Shown one piece after another: positions 53,155 to 62,100 of a stretch of 64,000 nt of DNA. A program made the translations under genes and the position numbers. Within the stretch, counting starts at the first letter, position 1. Every line of letters starts with the position of its first letter. The DNA comes from Cohaesibacter sp. (GTDB lineage Bacteria; Pseudomonadota; Alphaproteobacteria; Rhizobiales; Cohaesibacteraceae): assembly GCA_025210795.1 (NCBI GenBank), contig JAOAQZ010000044.1, forward strand, positions 42,213-106,212, written 5' to 3'. Below the pieces are notes generated by a model that worked only from the letters and a program-made list of their open reading frames with translations, had not been told where the DNA came from and did no database searches.

Positions 53155-53898
53155 ATGACAATCCTCAAAGGCGGCAAAGGCATCTATGGTGCCTCAGTTG
53201 GCATTTTGATGCTGGATGCGACCTTTCCTCGCATTCCCGGGGATATCGGCAATGCCCTGACATGGGATTTTCCGGTGCAATATCGCCTGGTACGTGGTGC
53301 AACGCCGGACAAGATTGTCCGCTCTGACGCCCGCGAACTGGCCGATATCTTTATCAAGGAAGCAAAGGATCTAGTAGCATCTGGCGTGGATGGCATCACC
53401 ACCAATTGCGGCTTTCTCTCGCTCATTCAGGAGCAGGTGGCCGAAGCGGTTCAGGTGCCTGTTGCAACCTCTTCGCTGATGCAAGTGCCAATGCTCAACC
53501 CCCTTTTGCCCAAATCAAAGCGGGTTGGCGTGATCACCATTTCCAAATCTACCCTCACTGAAGATCACCTCAAAGCGGCCAATGTGCCCCTTGATACCCC
53601 CATCATCGGCACCGAAGGCGGGCGGGAGTTCACCAAGGGTATTCTCGACAGTCATCCTGAAATCGACTTTGAGGCCTGCCGGCAAGATATGATTGATGCT
53701 GGCCGGGCCATGGTCGAAAACCATCCTGATGTCGGGGCAATTGTGCTGGAATGCACCAATATGGTGCCCTATGCCGCAGATGTGCGTAAAGTAACCGGCC
53801 TGCCGGTTTATTCCATCTATTCCTTTGTGTCCTGGTTCCAGTCCGGCCTTGCCCCCAAGCGCTTCCCTCTGGAGCTGGATGACCCCTTGTTCCTCTAA
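53155..53898 (+). CDS. aspartate/glutamate racemase family protein
   Basis: This 247-residue protein of the Asp/Glu/hydantoin racemase superfamily has the two catalytic cysteines: C85 in GITTNCGFLSL and C200 in AIVLECTNMVPYA. Members racemise amino acids or hydantoins or isomerise/decarboxylate dicarboxylates (maleate isomerase, arylmalonate decarboxylase). Both Cys favour racemisation or isomerisation rather than decarboxylation. It lies 67 bp after the GntR gene and 65 bp before proC, and is probably co-transcribed with both. Substrate unknown. Confidence 0.83.
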   Translation: MTILKGGKGIYGASVGILMLDATFPRIPGDIGNALTWDFPVQYRLVRGATPDKIVRSDARELADIFIKEAKDLVASGVDGITTNCGFLSLIQEQVAEAVQVPVATSSLMQVPMLNPLLPKSKRVGVITISKSTLTEDHLKAANVPLDTPIIGTEGGREFTKGILDSHPEIDFEACRQDMIDAGRAMVENHPDVGAIVLECTNMVPYAADVRKVTGLPVYSIYSFVSWFQSGLAPKRFPLELDDPLFL

Positions 53899-53963
53899 GG
53901 TCATCTTCTTAATATCAGCACAGGAAACGACGCCCCGAGGGCCGATAATCAAGGATCAGGCAA

Positions 53964-54797
53964 ATGGCTGAGACAAGTCTTTCAAACAGAGCAGGCGATA
54001 TTCTCCTGCTTGGATGCGGCAAAATGGGGTCGGCCATGCTGGATGGCTGGCTCAAGGCCGGAGTGGACCCCAAACAGGTCTATGTGATTGATCCTAACCC
54101 CTCCGATTGGCTTAAAAATCTGGAAGGTGAAGGGCTTCATCTCAATCCCGCTATTCCAAAGAGCATTGATGTCTGTATTCTTGCCATCAAGCCGCAATAT
54201 ATGCACGAGATTTTGCCAAGTCTCCAAAGTCTGGGCAATGGCACGACGCTCTTTCTCTCCATAGCCGCTGGCACCACGCTCAAAACACTGGAAAGCCTGC
54301 TCGGCGCGCAAAGCCCCATCGTGCGGGCCATGCCCAATACACCGGCCGCCGTTGGCTGCGGCATCACTGCGCTGATTGGCAATGATCATGTAAGCGCTGA
54401 AGCCCTTGATAAAATCGAAGGCTTTGTCTCGGTGGTTGGCGATACTGTCCGTCTTGAGAATGAAGGCCAGATGGATGCGGTCACTGGCGTCTCCGGCTCG
54501 GGCCCTGCTTATGTGTTCCATCTGATCGAAACGCTAGCAGCGGCAGGCGAAGAACAGGGCCTCGCACCAGAGCTTGCCATGCGCCTTGCCAAAACCACGG
54601 TTTGGGGGGCGGGCCAACTTGCCATGAAGTCCGATCAGACACCGGCTGACCTGCGTGTCGGCGTCACCTCTCCGGGCGGCACAACAGCTGCAGCGCTTCA
54701 AGTTCTGATGGATGAGGATAGCGGTTTCCCTGCTGTGATGAGCAAAGGGGTCGGGGCCGCCGTTGCCCGCTCTATTGAGCTTGGGAAAGACGGATAG
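53964..54797 (+). CDS. proC: pyrroline-5-carboxylate reductase
   Basis: This 277-residue protein has an N-terminal Rossmann domain (LLLGCGKMGSAMLDGWL) and then CILAIKPQYMHEILP and RAMPNTPAAVGCG. The C-terminal dimerisation domain has GVSGSGPAYVFHLIETLA and GVTSPGGTTAAALQVL, all diagnostic of ProC. It reduces 1-pyrroline-5-carboxylate to proline with NAD(P)H. The position after a racemase under GntR control may point to use in amino-acid catabolism or recycling of a cyclic imine rather than bulk proline synthesis; that is inference. Confidence 0.92.
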   Translation: MAETSLSNRAGDILLLGCGKMGSAMLDGWLKAGVDPKQVYVIDPNPSDWLKNLEGEGLHLNPAIPKSIDVCILAIKPQYMHEILPSLQSLGNGTTLFLSIAAGTTLKTLESLLGAQSPIVRAMPNTPAAVGCGITALIGNDHVSAEALDKIEGFVSVVGDTVRLENEGQMDAVTGVSGSGPAYVFHLIETLAAAGEEQGLAPELAMRLAKTTVWGAGQLAMKSDQTPADLRVGVTSPGGTTAAALQVLMDEDSGFPAVMSKGVGAAVARSIELGKDG

Positions 54798-54824
54798 CCC
54801 AAGCTCTCAACCATTCAAACAGGC

Positions 54825-54858
54825 AAAGCCCGTAAGGACGCCCCTTTCGGGCTTTTCT
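54825..54858 (+). terminator. terminator after proC
   Basis: AAAGCCCG (54825-54832) pairs with CGGGCTTT (54848-54855), with further AAGG/CCTT-type pairing inside and TTCTT following. It ends the GntR-racemase-proC transcript. Confidence 0.8.
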
Positions 54859-55045
54859 TATATTCCAGCCTTTGTGGATGGACAGCGTGCCATGCGGCTG
54901 GCTTAAACAAATGCCCAACCAGGGACCGAAAGGTAAACCCGCCAAAAGCTTGGCAGCTCGTTCATTTGCCCAGAAATGCATTTTATTTTCCACGCTACAA
55001 AATTATATGAATATGAGTTTTCTTTGCGTTCAATATAGTATATAA

Positions 55046-55059
55046 ATCTGTATACAGAT
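55046..55059. promoter_or_regulatory. perfect 14-bp palindrome, candidate GntR operator
   Basis: ATCTGTATACAGAT is a perfect dyad 173 bp before the ThDP-enzyme start. GTATAC-centred palindromes are typical FCD-type GntR sites, and the half TCTGTRTACA recurs at the GntR promoter (52286-52295). Confidence 0.6.
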
Positions 55060-55231
55060 CTGAGTAATGGTTGTGTGAGCGCTTTTAAGAGCCTACCTAG
55101 ATCAGAATAAAGATGAGAAATCAAAGAATTGCGGCTCAAAGAGTGAGCGTAAGGCGAGATAAACAGACCCGTTGGCAGCTGATCTGGCAAAGAGGCCAAA
55201 TAGACAGAAGCCCCAAGCAGAAGGTGAGACT

Positions 55232-56923
55232 GTGACTAATCAAGTGAATGGCGCAGAAGCGATGGTAAAAATGCTGGACGCCCACAAGGTCCGGCATGTT
55301 TTTGGTTTGTGTGGGGATACCACCCTGCCATTTTATGACGCAATGTTGCGGCTTGATCACAATATCAAGCACGTTCTGACCCGTGATGAGCGCAGCGCAA
55401 CGTATATGGCCGATGCCTATTCCCGCGTGACCGGCCGCGTCGGTGTGGCTGAGGGACCATCCGGTGGTGGCGCGACTTACATCCTGCCCGGCCTGATCGA
55501 GGCGAGTGAAAGCTCTTACGCGGTGCTTGGTATCACAACCGATATTTCGGTGTCTTCTTACGGCAAATATCCGCTCACAGAAGTGGATCAGGATGCCCTG
55601 ATGAAGCCGCTGACCAAGTGGAACACGGTTATCAAACAGGCCATTCACATCCCGCGTATGGTCCGTACCGCCTTCCGCGCCATGACCACGGGCCGCTCCG
55701 GTGCAGCTCATCTGGGGCTGCCTTATGACATTCAATATGATCCGGTGGATAGTGCGGATATCTGGGCCGATCCCAAACATGAAACTTATCCAGCTTACCC
55801 GCAGGCGCCAGAGCCCGGCGCGGCAGAAGCCGCAGTGGATGCGATCCTGTCTGCAAAACGGCCTTTGATTGTTTGTGGTGGCGGTGTGGTTATTGCCGGT
55901 GCCATGGAAGAGCTGGACCGTCTGGCAAGCCGTCTCAATATTCCCGTGGCAACCTCTATTTCAGGGCAGGGGTCACTGGCCGACACGCACCCCAACTGCC
56001 TTGGTGTTGTTGGCTCCAATGGCGGCACGGATGAGACATGGGAACAGATGGAAGAGGCCGATATGGTCATTTTCATGGGCTGCCGCGCTGGCTCCACCAC
56101 GACCTCTCGTTGGGAAGCACCAAAAGCCTCCACCCGCACCCTCTTCTTTGACAATGATCCCATGGTCATCGGGGCCAATTACCGCGCCGAAGTTGGCGTG
56201 GTCGGCGATTTGAAATTGTCGCTTGCTGCGGTCAATGCGGTGCTAGACAAAAAGGCGGAGCTTAATTCTGACTTTGGTGGCGCGGATCTGGTGGCAGATG
56301 CCAAACGCCGCAAGTTTGAAATCTTCAACAAACTGGCCCAGTCAACGGATTTGCCCATCCGCCCAGAGCGGGTGATTGACGCAATGATGAAAGTTTTGCC
56401 CGAAGACGCGGTGATTCTCTCGGATCCGGGGACTTCCTGTCCGTACTTTTCCTCATATTATCAACAGCCCCTGCCAGGCCGCTACTTCATTACCAACCGT
56501 GCTCATGGCGCTTTGGGCTATTCCATGTCTGCCGCTTTGGGGGCTTGGTATGGCCGTCCGGGCTCAAAAATTGTTGCAATGATGGGGGATGGCTCCTTCG
56601 GCTTCACTTGTGGCGAGCTGGAAACCGTTTGCCGCTCTGGTGCCAACATCACCTATATTGTCTTCTCCAACTCGAACTTTGGTTGGATCAAGGCAAGCCA
56701 GTTTGCAGATAAGGATGCTAGATACTATAATGTCGACTTCAACAGAACAGATCATGCTGCCGTTGCGAGTGCATTTGGTGTCAAATCCTGGCGTGTAGAA
56801 AATCCAGACGATTTAACCCGGATTCTCAAAGAAGCAGTTGAGCATGATGGCCCAACGCTGATCGATGTTATCTGTCAGCCATTGGAAGAAACAAATGCTC
56901 CGGTCCGCCGCTGGATGGGCTGA
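55232..56923 (+). CDS. thiamine-diphosphate-dependent enzyme (acetolactate synthase/benzoylformate decarboxylase superfamily)
   Basis: This 563-residue three-domain ThDP enzyme has the catalytic Glu53 in LTRDERSATYMADAY, a central Rossmann-like domain (RPLIVCGGGVVIAGAM) and the C-terminal ThDP/Mg motif MMGDGSFGFTCGELETV to FSNSNFG. The product could be a 2-keto-acid decarboxylase, carboligase or sulfoacetaldehyde acetyltransferase-like enzyme; the sequence does not decide. GTG 55232 is preferred over an upstream TTG (55172). It lies downstream of proC but has its own terminator-separated promoter region with a GntR-type palindrome. Confidence 0.85.
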   Translation: MTNQVNGAEAMVKMLDAHKVRHVFGLCGDTTLPFYDAMLRLDHNIKHVLTRDERSATYMADAYSRVTGRVGVAEGPSGGGATYILPGLIEASESSYAVLGITTDISVSSYGKYPLTEVDQDALMKPLTKWNTVIKQAIHIPRMVRTAFRAMTTGRSGAAHLGLPYDIQYDPVDSADIWADPKHETYPAYPQAPEPGAAEAAVDAILSAKRPLIVCGGGVVIAGAMEELDRLASRLNIPVATSISGQGSLADTHPNCLGVVGSNGGTDETWEQMEEADMVIFMGCRAGSTTTSRWEAPKASTRTLFFDNDPMVIGANYRAEVGVVGDLKLSLAAVNAVLDKKAELNSDFGGADLVADAKRRKFEIFNKLAQSTDLPIRPERVIDAMMKVLPEDAVILSDPGTSCPYFSSYYQQPLPGRYFITNRAHGALGYSMSAALGAWYGRPGSKIVAMMGDGSFGFTCGELETVCRSGANITYIVFSNSNFGWIKASQFADKDARYYNVDFNRTDHAAVASAFGVKSWRVENPDDLTRILKEAVEHDGPTLIDVICQPLEETNAPVRRWMG

Positions 56924-57069
56924 GCCAGAGAAGCCGGGACGAACATGTCCCCGCTATGCCCGTTCGTGGTGGGCAGGAAAGCGCTTGTTCCTTATCGGGG
57001 CAGGCGTTTTCTATGTTTGTTGAAAATGTGCGTCATGGGCAGCGAGGGTGCCCATGCAAAGAGGTGGGA

Positions 57070-58641
57070 CTAATTAACATCCACATGGTCAAGCAGGGTC
57101 TTGCCGGTAATGGTCTCCACCAACCGACCTTTCAGCCGCAGGGCGCGATAATTGGCACGCAAGCGCTCAAAGCGGTTGGAGATTCGATCACGCCGCACCG
57201 CAAACAGATCTTTTTGCGCATCAAGCACTTCCAAAAGACGCTTCTTGCCAACGCTGAATTGCTGGGTGTAAAGCTTGGCGACCTTCTCACTGGCCCGAAC
57301 CTGATCATTGATTGTCTTGGCCTTTTTGCGCGTGGTCCGCATGGTGCGGATGGCCTCGATCATATCTTCTTCCAGCTCGTTATAAGCCTTGCGATAGCGA
57401 TGCTCATTCTCTTTAAGTCGCGCTTGAAGCTGATCTTTAACCGCAAACTTTCGCCCGCCGCTAAACAGGTTCCAGCTCATCACGACCATACCGCGATAAT
57501 CATGAGCGGCATCATTGCGCCCGCCGGAATTCTCGCGCGCATTGGCTTCCCCTTGCAGATCAATAGCGGGTAGGAAGGTTGCTTTCTGGGACTTGATTTG
57601 TGAGCGAAGAGACTTGGAATCGGCCTGAATGGAATGAAGACGCGGACTGTTATCAAGAAGGCTCGAAATATCCGCGCGATTTAGCTGGGCCTGCTTGGTA
57701 TATTGTGGCGGCATGCGCAGCTTGCCCGGCTCAATACCGGAAATCCGGCGAAAGCGCCCAATCGCTTTTTGTCGGGCTGTTTCAAAATCAATCACTTGCG
57801 TGCGGACATTTTCAAGGCGCGAGAAAGCACGCTCGACATCGGCCTGTGTGCCATTGCCTTCGCCCTCATTGGCCTTGACCAATTGATAAAACTTCTGGTG
57901 GGCACGAATATTCTGTTTGCCATTTGCAATATACTGGCTCTGCTCCATCACATCCAGATAAGCCTCGGCAATATCCAGAATAACCGCATCAGCCTTGTCG
58001 ATCAGACGCAACTGACTGGAATCATAAAGATTTTTCGCCCGCTTCATATTGTTGCTAGTGGTGCCAAAGTCCAGCACCCGCTGTTTGACCTTGATCGAAC
58101 CTTCTCGGCGGGGGACACCGCGCGCAATGGTGCTATTGGTGCCGCTATTCTCGTAACCGGCGGCAACTTTCATATCCACTGAAGGCAGGAAACCGGCTCG
58201 TGCAATGCGGACACCATGATAAGCATCTTCTGTGCGGGCACCAAAAATGCCGATTTCGGGGCTGTTGCGCAAGGTGTGCAAGGTAATGTCTGCCAGAGAC
58301 ATCATCTGTTTGCGACCTTTTTGTGGCTTGCTCTTTGACTTGGAAATAGAGCCGGTATGCAGCTTATCCTTGGCCGAAATGACCAGAGCATCAATCTCGG
58401 CTTGCTCGTTGCTGTCATCACCCTTTACGTCGAGCGGATTGATCAGACCTTCAGCAATGGCTTGCGCTTGCAAGCCCATGGTGCTGGAGCAAAGGTCAGA
58501 GGCGCTTGCAGCGCAATTGTCTGACTTTTTTGATGCGCAGCCACTCAGCAGAGCAATCAGAACAAGTGCTGTCCCAACGCTCCCCCATATTTGCTGTTTC
58601 AGATTTGAACTCTTGCCCACTACCATTGATACGCCAATCAT
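57070..58641 (-). CDS. TolC-family outer membrane efflux lipoprotein
   Basis: This protein of about 520 residues has a lipoprotein signal ending in the lipobox LLSGC, then a Ser/Lys-rich linker of about 100 residues. Two TolC-type repeats follow (MSLADITLHTLRNSPEIGIF, LDIAEAYLDVMEQSQYI; FLPAIDLQGEANARENSG, WNLFSGGRKFAVKDQLQARL). It would form the outer-membrane channel of a type I secretion or efflux system. It is divergent from the RTX gene, so it probably exports that protein (LapE-like). ATG 58641 or 58626 are the likely starts; an open frame continues to a TTG at 58668. Confidence 0.88.
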   Translation of the reverse strand: MIGVSMVVGKSSNLKQQIWGSVGTALVLIALLSGCASKKSDNCAASASDLCSSTMGLQAQAIAEGLINPLDVKGDDSNEQAEIDALVISAKDKLHTGSISKSKSKPQKGRKQMMSLADITLHTLRNSPEIGIFGARTEDAYHGVRIARAGFLPSVDMKVAAGYENSGTNSTIARGVPRREGSIKVKQRVLDFGTTSNNMKRAKNLYDSSQLRLIDKADAVILDIAEAYLDVMEQSQYIANGKQNIRAHQKFYQLVKANEGEGNGTQADVERAFSRLENVRTQVIDFETARQKAIGRFRRISGIEPGKLRMPPQYTKQAQLNRADISSLLDNSPRLHSIQADSKSLRSQIKSQKATFLPAIDLQGEANARENSGGRNDAAHDYRGMVVMSWNLFSGGRKFAVKDQLQARLKENEHRYRKAYNELEEDMIEAIRTMRTTRKKAKTINDQVRASEKVAKLYTQQFSVGKKRLLEVLDAQKDLFAVRRDRISNRFERLRANYRALRLKGRLVETITGKTLLDHVDVN

Positions 58642-59102
58642 CGCTTTACGAAATACACCCACTTGCAATGGCGGTATTCAAGCCCCGTTATGGTTAATAT
58701 GGGGTAAAATGATCTGCAAATTTATTGGGTGATCTGCATTTTGAAAGAGTACGCAACTAGTTGTGTTAACTATTCATCTGAGATGACTTTTGGGTGCATT
58801 AAGGTAGTTTTGAATAACGAAATATATTTAATAAATTGAAATTAAAGGGAGAAATTTTTAATTCATATTTTCGAAGATAAAGAATTGGTAAATAAGAAAG
58901 ATGGAATTTTTGGTCAAAAACGTAAATTTCTCTCAAAATATTACCTAATCATTAACCATAATGCGGTCAAATGCCCAATGAGCAGAAATTTCGGGTGGGG
59001 AATTTTTTGCAAAAAAGGGCTTGGTATATTGTTTGCCCCTTTTTTCGAAAACCGTGTTCGCTCGTTATATTTTATGACACATTTTGATATCGGTATACGG
59101 CG
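58642..59102. other. AT-rich divergent spacer between tolC-like and RTX genes
   Basis: This 461-bp region is clearly richer in A and T than the genes around it. It must carry both promoters. A 73-codon frame (58885-59106) is not protein-like, but its TGA overlaps the RTX TTG start (TTGA at 59103-59106). No clear terminator or operator was seen. Confidence 0.5.
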
Positions 59103-62100
59103 TTGACTAAAGGCGAAGAGCAAAAGATCCAATCCAAGGCAGCAACTGCCGAGGAAGCAAATGCCAAGGATCAAGAGGGTAACGGGCAAGAGGGCAATCG
59201 CGCACCCAAAGATGCAGCTACCCAAGATGCTGCAGCAAAGAAAGGTGCTGTGAACGACAAGGCCGACTCCAAAGATGCCACCCAAGAAATAGATGCCGAG
59301 CCGACAGGTGCTATTGCCAAGTCTGGTGAAAAGGGCGAGAAGCCTGACGGAGCACAGCAGGGCCAAAAAGAGGGCCAGACCGCTGTTGCTGCAAGCGCTC
59401 TTGTTAAAAAAGCCAATCTTTCTGGTGACTTTATTGAAAAGCCGGAAGCCGGCGAAACAAAAGTAGTCTCTGTCGATCAGAGTGACGCCATCCAGTTTGC
59501 CTTTGATCTTAATGGCGTCAATGTCCATCTTTCCGATGTCGATTTGATTATTGAGTTTGCGGATGGCGGCAAGCTGATCTTGCTTGAATTTGGCATGCAT
59601 GCTGTCTCGGATATCGCACCGACTATCCAGTTTGAAGAATTTGAAATCACAGCGCAGGATTTGCTGGCGAAGGTGGGAGAGTTCAAGCCTTCTGAAGTCT
59701 CTCAGAAAATGAATTTCTCCACTGCTCAGGCCGAACAGCAAGAGCAGCAGGACCAGCAAGCCACTCCGCAAGAACAGGCTGTTGAGGTTGTTCAGGTTGA
59801 GACTGTGCAAAATCAGTCCCAGAATGTGGGGCCGGGCAAGTTTAAAATTGATGCTGAGGAAGACCGGCGTTCAATTGAAGAAAAGCTGGCCAACAAAAAG
59901 TCGGATGAAGATGCTTCCTCCAGCCAAACATCCAGTTCAACATCTACCTCGGATGCGAGCAATGTGGCTTCCACCGAGAATCCTGGTATTCTGGATCTGA
60001 GTGCGGCTGAGCTGGAAATTGAGCTGTTCGGGATCACGCAGCAGGAAACGACAACCTTGTCTGATGGGACCACCCGTATTTATGGTGCAACGGCCTTGCC
60101 GCCTGCCGATACGGATTCTTCTTATCCGGCTCAGGCCGCTGTTGAGACCATCACCGGCACGGCTGGCAATGATCTCATTTATGCCGACAGTCCTACTCTC
60201 GCCCCGATGGGGGCCAGTGCCCGGATGCTTGAAGTTAAAGCAATCATGCCGGATACGGGCTGGGTGCCGCAATCAGCCAAGGTCACGGGCCTGCCTGAGG
60301 GCTTTTCCGTTATTGGTGCAACTGAGGATTCTGCAGGCAATTTCGATGTGATCATTGATCCCAATAAGCCGCTTGAAAGCCAAATTCAGTTGCAATATGC
60401 CCTGCCGGAAGAGGGGGCTACGCCCAATGACAACGGATTTGAAAGCGAGTTTACGCTTAATATCGAATATACGGTCCGCAATGGCAGTGGTGATTTGGGC
60501 CGTACAGCAGGCACAGCAAAATTTGGTATTCGCCAGGTCAATAATGCATCAGACGCTGAACATATCGACACAGTGACCGGCGATGAGGTCTATGTTCTAA
60601 ACTCCAACCCTCCGGGCAATATCGTCAATGCAGGGGCGGGTGACGACAAGATTGTTGCAGCCGTCGGCACGGATAATATCGACGGCGGTGCCGGTTACGA
60701 TACCCTGTCTTATGATACCTCCCGCTCGGGCGTGACGGTTGATTTGCAGTCCGGTGCGGCATCTGGCGGCTATGCCAGCAATGATGTCTTCTCCAATATC
60801 GAAGCGCTGGAAGGCTCGCGCTTTAACGATACCTTGTCTGGTGACGGGGGCGACAACCGGCTGACAGGCGGCGCAGGGGCTGACACGCTTGACGGGCGCG
60901 GCGGAACGGATGAAGCTGACTATTCGGCCTCCAATGCCGGTGTTACGGTTGATCTGGAAGCAGGCACAGGCCTTGGCGGCCATGCTGCAGGGGATAGCCT
61001 TGCCAATATTGAAAATGTCACCGGCTCCGATCATGACGACACCCTGATTGGTGATGCCAGTGCCAACGTGCTGAAAGGTGGCGAAGGCGACGATACCCTT
61101 GTTGGTAAAGGCGGAGCCGATCGCCTTGAAGGGGGCGAAGGCAGTGATACGGCTGATTATTCAAGCTCCGCCTCTGCCATCACTATCAATCTTGACACCA
61201 ACACAGCCTTTGGTGGCGATGCCACCGGTGATGTGCTGGTCGATATTGAAAGCATCGTGGGCAGTAGCAGTGATGATGTTCTGATCGGCGATGCTGAAAG
61301 CAATAATTTTCAGGGTGGGGCAGGCAATGACCGCCTCTCAGGCCTTGGCGGTGCCGATAAGCTGGAAGGCGGGGCCGGTGATGATATTCTTGAAGGGGGC
61401 GAAGGCGCTGACAGCCTGATTGGCGGGGCCGGGTCCGATACCGTCTCCTATGCCTCTGCCCAAAGTGCGGTGACCGTCAATCTGGGTCTTGGCTCCGGTT
61501 CTGGCAGCGATGCCCAAGGGGATATCTATACCGAGATTGAAAATGTCGAAGGCTCGACCTTTGGTGATCAGCTCACCGGCGATGACGGAGCCAATATCCT
61601 TGATGGTGGCGCGGGCAATGATGTGCTGCGGGGCGGTGCAGGGGCTGACGAGCTGCGCGGCGGAGCCGGAACGGATACGGTCGACTATTCCTCATCCTCT
61701 GTTGGCGTCTCTATTGATATCGCCAATTCCCTTGCCTCAGGCGGGGATGCGACAGGGGACACTTTCTCCGATATTGAAAATGTCATCGGCTCTGAACAGA
61801 ACGATAGTTTGTTGGGCGATGCAGGCGCGAACGAACTGGTTGGTGGCGCGGGCAATGATGTGCTCACAGGCCGCGAGGGCGGGGACCGCCTTGTGGGTGG
61901 CAGCGGCGTTGATACTGCTGACTATTCCACATCCGCCTCTGCCGTGACCGTCAATCTGGGGACAGCAACCGGCTCTGGTGGTGACGCTGACGGTGATACT
62001 TATCTGTCCATCGAAAATCTGTCTGGTTCGGACCATAACGACACCCTTATCGGCTCGGCCTCTGCCAACCGCCTGAGCGGCGGGCAAGGGGACGACACTC

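Larger units (their letters stand above)
54798..55231. other. intergenic region proC to ThDP-enzyme gene
   Basis: This 434-bp AT-rich region contains the proC terminator (54825-54858) and the 14-bp palindrome at 55046. No further gene is supported. The start of the downstream gene at GTG 55232 follows AGAAGGTGA. Confidence 0.6.

Noticed and set aside
58885..59106. 73-codon frame upstream of the RTX gene as a protein gene
   Set aside because: It is AT-rich with an implausible composition; only its TTGA overlap with the RTX start is worth noting.
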